A stretch of DNA of 64,000 bases from Saccharomycopsis crataegensis (lineage: Eukaryota; Ascomycota; Saccharomycetes; Ascoideales; Saccharomycopsidaceae): positions 372,001-436,000 of the forward strand of contig NW_027043831.1 in the NCBI RefSeq assembly GCF_037102585.1. Direction: 5' to 3'. The translations under genes were made by a program, and so were the position numbers. The notes beneath the pieces are model-generated. The model was not told the origin of the DNA and did no database searches. It saw only the letters and a list, made by a program, of their open reading frames with translations. Below, in pieces: positions 55,787 to 64,000 of the stretch (the first letter of the stretch is position 1; each line of letters begins with the position of its first letter).

Positions 55787-58180
55787 ATGAACCCAAAAAA
55801 TTCGGAGTTAGTATATGGCAGTCCTTATGCTATAACTGCCGACGACAATTCAGAATGTTTTGATAGAGAGCTGAAAACAAGATGTGCTACTCCAGGTAAA
55901 AAAATTAGTGAAAAGAATCAACTGATTTATGATCAGGAAACTTTACACAGCGCCGATCGCCTTCCAGGATACATAGAAATCCCTGATGATGATATCACCA
56001 CTGTATTCACCGACGACCCAACACTTCTTTCCAACAGCCCTTATCCAGAAGTTAGACAAAATGTTCCGTTGGATGACGAAGAAGTCAGACTCAATCACTG
56101 GAGAACATGGTTTCTTGTCACCGTATTTGTCGCGATCTTTGCTGCCATCAACCAATTCTTCTCATTAAGATACCCGACTCTCAGTGTTAACTTCATCGTT
56201 GCCCAAGTGATTTGCTTTCCTGTTGGTAACCTCTTTGGAAGGCTCCCTGATATACAATGTCACAAATGCAGGTTCTTCGATTTGAATCCCGGTGGAAAAT
56301 TCTCCAAAAAAGAACATGCATTGATTACCATTTGTGTCTCGCTAACATCATCGACCGCATACGCCATGAATATCTTGATTGCTCAAACAAATTTCTACAA
56401 TATGGATGTGAATTTTGGATACGAAATCTTGCTCGTTATGTCCACTCAAATGGCCGGTTATGGGTTGGCTGGGCTCACCAGAAGATGGATCGTGTATCCG
56501 GCCTCTGCGATTTGGCCGCAAACTTTAATCTCGGTTTCCTTGTTTGATGCCCTTAACGATAAAGGCCTTGACAGAACTATTGTCAACGGATGGAAGGCTT
56601 CTAGGTATAAATTTTTTTTGGTGGCTTTCTGCATTTCGTTTGTTTGGTATTGGTTTCCTGGATTCTTGTTCAAAGGTCTAGGTTATTTCTCGATTGTTTT
56701 GTGGGGACCATTAACAAGAAACAATTTTGTGGTGAATTCTTTGTTTGGAGTTGAATCGGGGCTTGGTTTATTGCCAATCACTTTTGACTATACTCAAATC
56801 TCGCAAGCCATGTCTGGCTCGGTTTTTGCTACCCCATTCTGGGTTGTCGCCAATACTTATGGTTCGGTGTTCTTGTTTTTTGTATTGATTTTGCCAATAT
56901 TATACTACACTAATACGTGGGATGCTAAGTATATGCCAATGATTTCTAGCAGCACCTTTGACAATACTCAAAGTAAGTTTAATGTCTCAAAAGTTTTGAA
57001 CCCAGATTATACCATCAACCTTCAGAAATATAAAGAATACTCCCCTATTTTCGTTCCATTTTCCTACTTATTATCTTATGCTTTAAACTTTGCTGCAGTG
57101 GTTGGGATTTTCGTTCACACTTATCTTTATCATGGCCATGAAATTTGGGAAAAATTGAAGAATGCAAAGAATGGTGGTGAGGACATTCACAAAAGAATGA
57201 TGAACAAGTACAAAGAAGCTCCAGATTGGTGGTATGCAATAGTTTTCGTTTCAACTGTTGGCTTGTCATTTTTGTGTATTTGTATTTGGCAAAAACAGTT
57301 CCCTGCTTGGGGTTTGGTGATTGCTTATATGATTTCTATCATTAATTTCGTTCCTCAAGGGGTTTTGGAGTCTATAACTAATCAACATGTCGGATTGAAT
57401 ATCATTACTGAATTGGTTGCTGGATATATGATGCCTCTTAGACCAATGGCGAATCTCTTGTTTAAGCTTACAGGTTATGTCACCACAACTCAAGGTCTCT
57501 CTCTTTCAAAAGATCTTAAGCTTGCTCAATACTGCAAAATCCCACCAAGAATTTTGTTTTTCGCCCAACTTTATTCCACCATTATTGCCAGTTTCATTAT
57601 GGTCGGGCTTCAAGATTGGATGAGAAAGAATATCAAGGGTGTCTGCACTACTGACCAACCTGATGGATTCATATGCAGTGATGGTCGCACTGTTTTCAAT
57701 GCTTCTATCATTTGGAGTTTGCCAGGCCATTTATTCAGTTTTGGAAAGAGGTATCATTCCATTACTTGGTTCTTCCTCATTGGTGCATTCTGTCCAGTGA
57801 TAACTTGGCTACTTTGGAGAAGATATCCAAATAAGTGGTATGGAAAACTTAGTGCTCCTGTTTTCTTCACCGGTCCAGGAAACATTCCTCCTAGCACAGT
57901 GTACAACTACAGTCTTTATTTCGTGGCTTCATTCTTCCTCAACAAGTTCATTGGGGGTAAATGGCCTAGATGGCATGCCAAGTATAATTACGTTATGGGT
58001 GCTGCCGTAGAAGCCGGTGTTGCTGTGGCTACAGTGGTAATTTTCTTGTGTATTACGTATCCGGGGGTCACTTTAACGTGGTGGGGAAATCAAGTTTATA
58101 AGGATACTCTTGACTGGAAATCAAAGCCATATTATACTGTGAAATCAGGCGAAACCTTTGGACCATCTAGCTGGTTGTGA
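55787..58180 (+). CDS. OPT-family oligopeptide transporter
   Basis: A 797-residue proton-coupled oligopeptide transporter with about 14-16 membrane segments after a hydrophilic N-terminus of about 105 residues. Family landmarks: QFFSLRYPTLSVNFIVAQVICFPVG, then FDLNPGGKFSKKEHALITI (the NPGPF-like region), MSTQMAGYGLAGLTRRWIVYPA, and FTGPGNIPPSTVYNYSLYFVA, plus MPLRPMANLLFKLTGYVTTTQ. Yeast OPTs import tetra- and pentapeptides or glutathione-type substrates across the plasma membrane, usually under nitrogen or sulphur control. The neighbouring divergent ADI1 is a methionine salvage gene, but a functional link is only a guess. The frame is complete with no odd features. Confidence 0.93.
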   Translation: MNPKNSELVYGSPYAITADDNSECFDRELKTRCATPGKKISEKNQLIYDQETLHSADRLPGYIEIPDDDITTVFTDDPTLLSNSPYPEVRQNVPLDDEEVRLNHWRTWFLVTVFVAIFAAINQFFSLRYPTLSVNFIVAQVICFPVGNLFGRLPDIQCHKCRFFDLNPGGKFSKKEHALITICVSLTSSTAYAMNILIAQTNFYNMDVNFGYEILLVMSTQMAGYGLAGLTRRWIVYPASAIWPQTLISVSLFDALNDKGLDRTIVNGWKASRYKFFLVAFCISFVWYWFPGFLFKGLGYFSIVLWGPLTRNNFVVNSLFGVESGLGLLPITFDYTQISQAMSGSVFATPFWVVANTYGSVFLFFVLILPILYYTNTWDAKYMPMISSSTFDNTQSKFNVSKVLNPDYTINLQKYKEYSPIFVPFSYLLSYALNFAAVVGIFVHTYLYHGHEIWEKLKNAKNGGEDIHKRMMNKYKEAPDWWYAIVFVSTVGLSFLCICIWQKQFPAWGLVIAYMISIINFVPQGVLESITNQHVGLNIITELVAGYMMPLRPMANLLFKLTGYVTTTQGLSLSKDLKLAQYCKIPPRILFFAQLYSTIIASFIMVGLQDWMRKNIKGVCTTDQPDGFICSDGRTVFNASIIWSLPGHLFSFGKRYHSITWFFLIGAFCPVITWLLWRRYPNKWYGKLSAPVFFTGPGNIPPSTVYNYSLYFVASFFLNKFIGGKWPRWHAKYNYVMGAAVEAGVAVATVVIFLCITYPGVTLTWWGNQVYKDTLDWKSKPYYTVKSGETFGPSSWL

Positions 58181-59420
58181 TTGATTTTTCCTTTGTTTAT
58201 TCTATTATTACTTTATTTTGTTGTTGGTTTTTTGTTCTTTATTCTTTAGTTTTTCATTTTCTGTTTCATATCTCTGATTGTTTCTAGAGCGCTTAGCATT
58301 TGTTTTGGTGTTGCATATTTATTTTTTCTGTTTTTATTGAAAGTCTTATTTTGATTTCTCATTCATGTTTATTTGTACGAAATGTTCACATGCAAAACCT
58401 GCATGTCATTTTGCTAAATGGCCTCTCGACATCTAATGCTTGCGATAAACTTTGCAAAGCTACCATCCTTCATATGTAGATTTAACGCAAGTGACAAGAT
58501 CATAAAGAAATTCCCATATCTGTGTCTCTTTTGATTTATCTTTTTTTTTTTTTTTTTTCCTTTTAGCGTCACCAATTTGAGATTTCACTACTGGTGCAAC
58601 TCAATCTTCAATAACTTGGATTGATGTTTGTTGATTATTAGACAGTTCAAATTATTGTAACTATTGTAGTTTGCATATTCATTTGTTAATCAATCTGTGA
58701 GCGTTCATTCTTAGTGTTAATTTTTCGATTTTGATGGTCAAAAATAAAAACAAGCAACAAAAAGTGAAATATTTGAACGTGGAGTCAAATTAATGTCTTG
58801 CAAGAAACTTTACAATGAGATCGGTGGTTGTTACATAACAAATTGCTTTAGGAGACTCAGCTTGCTGCTGAAAGCAAGAATGACAGTGTAACAAATGGTT
58901 GAAACTTTATGCCTATCATAAATCTCTCAAGGGAACTATTTGAATGAATTAAATAACCTTGTGTTCTTCTGCCACCCTTTCTCATGTCAAAATGACGCCT
59001 ATGATTATTATAAATCCAAACAAAATGACGTTAGAACGGATGCAATGTTTATTAGTAAACAAATAATTAGAAATAAAATAATGGTTTAAAAAAAATACAA
59101 GATAAATATAAGATAATCCTAAAACAAACTGCCTCCTGTGTAATATTAAAATAATAATTAAAAAAAAAAAAGAACAGATTCTCCTAATTTTTCTTTTCAA
59201 GTTTGTTCTACCTGCTTGTACTATTCTTTTTCTTCATTTGTTTTATCAATGTTATTTGTGAAAAAAAAATATCTTGGAATCATTTTTTTTACTTTCCGGT
59301 TGATTATATTAATATTGATTAACACTCTTCTCCTTTAGAAACAATATTCTCAAAAAAATAAATAAAGAATAATTAGAATATTGCTCCTTTTATCCCCCCA
59401 GTATGCACTTGTGTTTCCAT
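58181..59420. other. Convergent intergenic region, OPT / COX4
   Basis: About 1.24 kb between two 3' ends. T-rich, then A-rich, with a T18 run near 58540. No gene, tRNA or element is recognised. Confidence 0.6.
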
Positions 59421-59897
59421 TTAGTGGTGGTGATCATCTTGTGGGACACCACATTCGTTCAATTTGTAAACGGAACCACATTCCCAACATCTAGAAAGCT
59501 TTTCACCGGTCAATCTCATCCATTGAACTTCATGGGAGTCGGCTGGGCTACCGGTACAACCAATGTATCTGTAGTCGTCAAAAGAGTCGACCATGATTGG
59601 GTTTTCAACGGTACCGATTCTAGAGGAGTCCAATGGCTTGGTGTCGAAAATATCAATACCTTCCAACTTACCCAACAATTCCAATCTTTCCAAACCGGTT
59701 GCTTGTTCCAAATCAGTTGGAATAGTACCTTCTTTGGCACCTTGACCGATAAGGGATTCCTTGTTGACAACTTCAGCCAAGTTGGCAGCAGTCTTTACTG
59801 GAGTGCTGTTCAAGGTTATTCTGGTGGTGTTGAAGAAACGAGCAGACATTGGTCTGACGACAGGACGGAAAGCAGCAGCTCTTCTCAAGGCAAACAT
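59421..59897 (-). CDS. COX4: Cytochrome c oxidase subunit 4 (COX5B family)
   Basis: A 158-residue nuclear-encoded subunit of complex IV. The N-terminus MFALRRAAAFRPVVRPMSARFFN is a basic presequence. The core has NPIMVDSFDDYRYIGCTG, then DSHEVQWMRL, and CWECGSVYKLNECG, giving the Cys/His set of the structural zinc site on the matrix side. This matches yeast Cox4 and human COX5B. The transcript probably has a 5'UTR intron (59905-60035). It shares a divergent promoter with RPS26. Codon use is biased as in abundant proteins. Confidence 0.95.
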   Translation of the reverse strand: MFALRRAAAFRPVVRPMSARFFNTTRITLNSTPVKTAANLAEVVNKESLIGQGAKEGTIPTDLEQATGLERLELLGKLEGIDIFDTKPLDSSRIGTVENPIMVDSFDDYRYIGCTGSPADSHEVQWMRLTGEKLSRCWECGSVYKLNECGVPQDDHHH

Positions 59898-59904
59898 TTT
59901 AGAT

Positions 59905-60035
59905 CTTTAATTAAAATTCACGGTTAGTTTCTGATGAATCCTCTTCTCCTTTGTTTTTTTTTTTCTACGTCTCTTTTGTAGTTATCCTTGTAATTTTTCG
60001 TCCTCAGTAATCCCAAGTACCAAATGTTTACTTAC
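59905..60035 (-). other. Predicted 5'UTR intron of COX4
   Basis: The minus strand shows a GTAAGT donor at 60035, an ACTAAC branch site near 59925 and an AAAG acceptor ending at 59905, seven bases before the COX4 ATG. All three signals agree with the other introns of the window. Length 131 nt. Confidence 0.65.
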
Positions 60036-60498
60036 CTGTTTTATTGTGTTGGTGTGTTGTTTCAAAAGATCTTGTGAAGGCTTTTATTAAAGCTTTCTAT
60101 TTTTTTTTTTTTCTCTCTAATCTGAAAAATGGTGTGGTCTTAGAAAAAAAAAAACCTGGTGATTACTGGCTGAACGCCAAATTCCTGCGATTTGGTTGGT
60201 TGACCGCGGTGCTTATTTCCGGGTGATATTATCGGTTGGAAAATTCAGAAAATGTATCACGTGTACATAAGGTTAGTGGCACTGTCCAGTTTGTCAGATT
60301 GGTGCCCTAAAGATTTTGGATTTACGTGATATACATGTGACTGGGGCTACCAAATTACTCCTTGTGACTGTGAGTTCTACTCCACACGTGACTGTTCTAA
60401 GGACTTTTTTCAATTCCTCTTGACAAAATAATTCAGCGGTGCTTGTTTCCAGTCAACTTTTCCTATTAGATTAGTTAAGAAGTATCAACAAATAAAGG
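60036..60498. promoter_or_regulatory. Shared COX4/RPS26 promoter with three RTCACRTG boxes
   Basis: A divergent promoter of about 460 bp. ATCACGTG lies at 60256-60263, and CATGTGAC and CACGTGAC (GTCACATG and GTCACGTG on the minus strand) lie at 60334-60341 and 60385-60392. A near match ATCACGTA is at about 60323-60330. These fit Cbf1, which controls ribosomal protein and respiratory genes in Candida albicans. No Rap1-type array is obvious. Confidence 0.6.
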
Positions 60499-60974
60499 TA
60501 TGTACAAGATATTACGGAAAGCGTTTGAAACAAAGTAGTAGTGGGGGTATGAGATGTTATTATTGCGAGCTTGGAATTTTCATTCATTATAATAGTATTG
60601 GACTTTGGGACTGAAAAATTGTTAATATGATCAATAATTAGAGAAAACTTTTCAGATTATTAAGTATCTATCATCATCATCATCATAACGTTTTATCAAC
60701 TCAATTGTTATATCACTCACTGATCATCAAGTTCGAATCATTATGGATAAAAAGAAAGTAAATTGTATCAAGTGGAGATTTTTCCAGATCAAACATAGAA
60801 CTAAGAATCAAAAAATTTCAATTGCCATAGAACAGAATTCAGTAATCAACAATATTACAATCTAATCAAACTGTTGCATACCTACACTATCTTGAATTCA
60901 AATAGAAATCCAGAAATTTTAGAAAAAACAAACTATAATTGGAATTTAATGGAAAACTAACAATTTGTTAATAG
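60499..60974 (+). other. Predicted 5'UTR intron of RPS26
   Basis: A GTATGT donor at 60499, an AACTAAC branch site near 60953 and a TAATAG acceptor ending at 60974, five bases before the RPS26 ATG. Length 476 nt, long for a yeast but usual for ribosomal protein gene introns. No clear snoRNA inside. Confidence 0.7.
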
Positions 60975-60979
60975 TCAAC

Positions 60980-61342
60980 ATGCCAAAAAAGAGAGCTTCC
61001 AACGGTAGAAACAAGAAGGGTAGAGGTCACGTCAAGCCAGTTAGATGTATCAACTGTGCCAGATGTGTTCCAAAGGATAAGGCTATCAAGAGAGTCACCA
61101 TCAGAAACATCGTTGAAGCCGCTGCTGTCAGAGATTTGTCTGATGCTTCCGTCTACTCTGAATACGCTTTGCCAAAATTGTACAACAAATTGCACTACTG
61201 TGTCTCTTGTGCCATTCACGCTAGAATTGTCAGAGTCAGATCTAGAACCGACAGAAGAATCAGAACTCCACCATCTCGTCAAAGATTCAACCGTGAAAAG
61301 AAGGTTAACCCAGCTGACGCTGCCAAGAAGGCTTTGGCTTAA
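60980..61342 (+). CDS. RPS26: 40S ribosomal protein eS26
   Basis: A 120-residue ribosomal protein. [20 protein letters not shown], then [18 protein letters not shown] with the zinc-binding cysteines, and the [17 protein letters not shown] block complete the four-Cys site. The C-terminus is rich in basic and Ala residues ([11 protein letters not shown]). eS26 contacts mRNA at the exit site of the small subunit. Codon bias is extreme, as expected. The coding region itself has no intron. The leader intron and shared COX4 promoter suggest joint control of ribosome and respiration genes. Confidence 0.97.
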   Translation: MPKKRASNGRNKKGRGHVKPVRCINCARCVPKDKAIKRVTIRNIVEAAAVRDLSDASVYSEYALPKLYNKLHYCVSCAIHARIVRVRSRTDRRIRTPPSRQRFNREKKVNPADAAKKALA

Positions 61343-62410
61343 GTCAAACGGTTTGATTGATCAACTGAATAAACTTATCCCCTTTTCATTCAAACAAAAA
61401 TCCCGGCTGTGATTTTGTATTTCATAGTAAATATTTAAATTTCAATGAGATGTTTTAATGTATTTTTATCACTGATCGTAAATATTTATTATTGTTCTTC
61501 GTACGAAGATGAATGATTTTAAAGAAAAGAAGCTTTTGAAATTTTCATTGGATAAAAGGTTTTTTGTATCTCAGCGATCTCAGACCGGTGGCATAAACTC
61601 AAGTGTTTATACACTCACTCTTCTGCGGAGAGTGTTGTCCCCACAAAAAAAAAAAATGGCCTGCCCGAATCGAATTTTAATTTACAGAGAAACGCTTTAT
61701 TTTTAATTTCATTTATTTTATTATTAGGCAATTATTTCATTTCAAGAAAAAGCATATCCAAAATCAATCATAAAAGAATGTAAAAAATGAAACAATCATC
61801 AAAATGACAAAGCAGGAATTATAGATCAAAAAAAAAAAGCTGAAAAAAAAAGAAGAGCTCAACAATAAAAAAAAAAAGGGATTAAGAATTCCAAAACCAG
61901 CTATTGTTATTTCTTTCGTTAATACATCTCAGGTACAGCTTTCCATCACTACTCAACTATTGAATCATGATAAAAAACTTCGTATTAGAATCTTTTCCAA
62001 AAGAAAAAAGGTTTGAGTATGTGGAGATTTGAAAACGACAAGAGATGGGGCAAATAAATTGAGAAAAATAAATAAAAAAGAGCTGTAGGCAAGATGAAAG
62101 ATGGCAGAGAGAAAAAAAAAAGAAAGAAAATGGGAATAATATTGATAAATTTATAAATGAGGAGGGACAGACATGAATTGAGATCTTATTATTCTGCTGG
62201 ATTACAAAGGCATATCGGTAATTCGTCATGATAAGTAATAAAAAAAAAACAAATGATGATGATTGATAAAAATGCTGGTACGTATTAATATTGCGATGAA
62301 AATTGGATTTTCTTGCAGAATACTGATTAATGATGAGAGGCTAAAATACGACAGAACTGATAGAGATTGAGGAAAACAATGAAACAACGAAAACAAAAAA
62401 GCATAATCAT
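61343..62410. other. Convergent intergenic region, RPS26 / CDC55
   Basis: About 1.07 kb between two 3' ends. It contains two neighbouring hairpin-forming inverted repeats: ATAAAC...GTTTAT at 61593-61610 and CACTCT...AGAGTG at 61616-61634. Long poly-A/purine runs follow. No gene is supported. Confidence 0.55.
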
Positions 62411-63898
62411 TCATGAGGTTGAGAAAATGTACAAATTGTTGGTTGCTGCAATTGCCACACTATTTTCCATTGGATGCCATGACAAGTGTAAAATACTCTT
62501 CTTGAAATCCACGGTCTCAAAGTCCAAGTCTCTTCTCATGCTATTATTGTTGCCTGTTCCATTAACTGGTTGGTTGTTCTTGTTTCTAAGAGTTGGAATA
62601 CCTACCTTTTTAGCCTTGAATGCACTCTTGTCAGCTTGTAATACGATTTCTGTTTCATTGGCCTCGTTACTATTGACAGCGTCTGGATAAATCATGAAAT
62701 TATTGTTATATGATCCGGACATCATCGACTTACCATCACCGGAGAAGACAACTTCAAATTTATCGAATATAGCGTCATTTTCATAGGCATCACATAAGCG
62801 ATCTCTCAATTGTTCATGAACATTGATAGTCTTAATCGGCTTATTTTCCATCTTGAGATCCCAAATCTTAACTGTCATGTAATCTCTACTAACCATATAT
62901 CTTCCGTCATTACTGAACTTCACATCACTTATTGAGGTTGTTATTTCGGTAAAGAAGTTATGAGCTGTACTATCCATGTATTCTTCGAACACCTTTGCTT
63001 GAGAATCACACAAAGCGTTCTCTCTCATGTCAGCAAGCTTTATTTCACCCTTCGATGATGAGTATGCAAACAAGTTACAACTAAGAGGATGGAAGGCGGC
63101 ACTGGTGATGACTTGGGTAAGCTCTTCCATATTGGCTGGCTTAATGTCGACAATGTTGAAACATTGGTCAGAGATTCCTAAATTCCAGAGATTAACTCTA
63201 AGATCATCAGCTGAAATAAAAGTTTCACCATCACTATTGATGGATATGGAATTGATATGATAAGTATGCGCATTTGCAAATATTCTTCTTGGAGCAGCAG
63301 CAATTATAGTATCATGTAAGGACATTCTTGGTAAATGAAGGCTGTTTAATGAGATATAGTTCGGATTGTTGTGTAACTGAGAGATATTTGAAAGACCTGA
63401 TAAAAGGTTATTGTTCAATAAACTAAGATTGTAGCTATTCAATCCGCTATTTCCATAACCGTTGAAACCATTATTAAATCCATCGTTCAAGTTATTCTCG
63501 CTCACAATCTTTATAGTCTTCTCATAGATCTTCCATAATTTGATGGTTTTATCATTGGTGGACAATAAGAAATGGGCAGAGTTAGATCTTTTGCACCATT
63601 TTATCTTATTGATTTTTTCTTCAATTTCTAGAGACTTTAAATAATCAAATTCTGCATCGTGTGATTGGAATTCGGTGTGGAAACGATATTCACAGTTTTT
63701 CTTGGACTTATTTCTTTCAAATAGAACCACTCTACCACCCCTATCACCCGTGGCCAAATAATCCCCAGTCTGGTCAAACTCAACTGTTGATATAATATCT
63801 GCTTCGGTAATATTCTCTATATCTCCCTTATCACCAAAACATTGTGAGAACTTCCACGTTTGGTTTAAGTCTGTGCTGTCTGCTGTATCTTGTAACAT
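62411..63898 (-). CDS. CDC55: PP2A regulatory subunit B (B55)
   Basis: A 495-residue WD40 protein of the B55 family (baker's yeast Cdc55 is 526). Landmarks: [11 protein letters not shown] near the start, [29 protein letters not shown], the family-specific [29 protein letters not shown] region, then [52 protein letters not shown] and the C-terminal [23 protein letters not shown]. It targets PP2A in mitotic exit, the spindle checkpoint and polarity. An Asn/Gly-rich insert ([18 protein letters not shown]) after the third blade is lineage-specific. Intact. Confidence 0.95.
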   Translation of the reverse strand: MLQDTADSTDLNQTWKFSQCFGDKGDIENITEADIISTVEFDQTGDYLATGDRGGRVVLFERNKSKKNCEYRFHTEFQSHDAEFDYLKSLEIEEKINKIKWCKRSNSAHFLLSTNDKTIKLWKIYEKTIKIVSENNLNDGFNNGFNGYGNSGLNSYNLSLLNNNLLSGLSNISQLHNNPNYISLNSLHLPRMSLHDTIIAAAPRRIFANAHTYHINSISINSDGETFISADDLRVNLWNLGISDQCFNIVDIKPANMEELTQVITSAAFHPLSCNLFAYSSSKGEIKLADMRENALCDSQAKVFEEYMDSTAHNFFTEITTSISDVKFSNDGRYMVSRDYMTVKIWDLKMENKPIKTINVHEQLRDRLCDAYENDAIFDKFEVVFSGDGKSMMSGSYNNNFMIYPDAVNSNEANETEIVLQADKSAFKAKKVGIPTLRNKNNQPVNGTGNNNSMRRDLDFETVDFKKSILHLSWHPMENSVAIAATNNLYIFSTS

Positions 63899-64000
63899 TG
63901 TAAATCAACTTCTGTGGTATTTTGTATAAGGTCTCTAGGTATAAAACAATGAGAACCAAACGAAAAAAAGAAAAATTAATTAAATAACTTAGATATCAAA

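Noticed and set aside
60735-60755. AGTTCGAATCA inside the RPS26 leader intron as a tRNA B box
   Set aside because: No A box, acceptor stem or anticodon arm can be formed around it.
60499-60974. C/D snoRNA within the RPS26 leader intron
   Set aside because: Weak C-like (ATGATCA) and D (CTGA) boxes are present but no terminal stem or convincing guide element.

Overview
The window is nuclear DNA of a budding yeast (Saccharomycotina). It is AT-rich, with compact single-exon genes and yeast-type introns (GTATGT/GTAAGT donors, TACTAAC-like branch sites). The gene content is fungal: BUD14, CYB2-like, PRX1, YEA4, a GH76 mannosidase, an ECL1-type zinc protein, ANY1, MPO1, INP51, GIM4, ADI1, an OPT transporter, COX4, RPS26 and CDC55. 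I see no ribosomal RNA operon, no intact tRNA and no intact mobile element. The genetic code (CUG as Leu or Ser) cannot be settled by eye. CTG codons inside predicted coiled coils lean towards Leu.

Layout. 1-2654: 3'-truncated BUD14 (minus). 3016-3379: weak candidate for a small spliced gene. 4.4-8.6 kb: an accessory island with two short SUKH (SMI1/KNR4) genes that resemble the bacterial type more than the large yeast Smi1, a third broken copy, and a 5S-rRNA-like relic just upstream of the second copy. 8.9-10.5 kb: flavocytochrome b2-like lactate dehydrogenase (minus). 12.0-16.5 kb: a 1483-residue unrecognised coiled-coil protein. 17.6-25.2 kb: a very biased small cell-wall-type ORF without a signal peptide, mitochondrial 1-Cys peroxiredoxin, a C2H2 protein, a UDP-GlcNAc transporter and a GH76 enzyme. 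26.2 kb: an ECL1-like protein.

28.6-40.8 kb is the most striking region. Two almost identical PA14 adhesin genes of 1217 residues lie head to head as 3672-bp inverted repeats around a 4.8-kb gene-poor spacer. The spacer holds both promoters and a relic of a third adhesin. From 43.6 to 54.8 kb seven genes run on the minus strand: ANY1, a DMT transporter, a spliced 2-hydroxyacid dehydrogenase, MPO1, INP51, GIM4 with four introns, and ADI1. From 55.8 kb come the OPT transporter, the divergent COX4/RPS26 pair and CDC55. COX4 and RPS26 share a promoter with three RTCACRTG boxes, and each has a predicted 5'UTR intron.

Together the genes cover cell wall and surface (adhesins, GH76, YEA4, small GPI-like protein), mitochondrial respiration and redox (CYB2-like, PRX1, COX4), membrane lipid control (INP51, ANY1, MPO1), polarity and PP1/PP2A signalling (BUD14, CDC55), and methionine salvage (ADI1). 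The best candidates for something new are the SUKH island, the convertible head-to-head adhesin pair, the orphan coiled-coil protein, and the leaderless GPI-like ORF.
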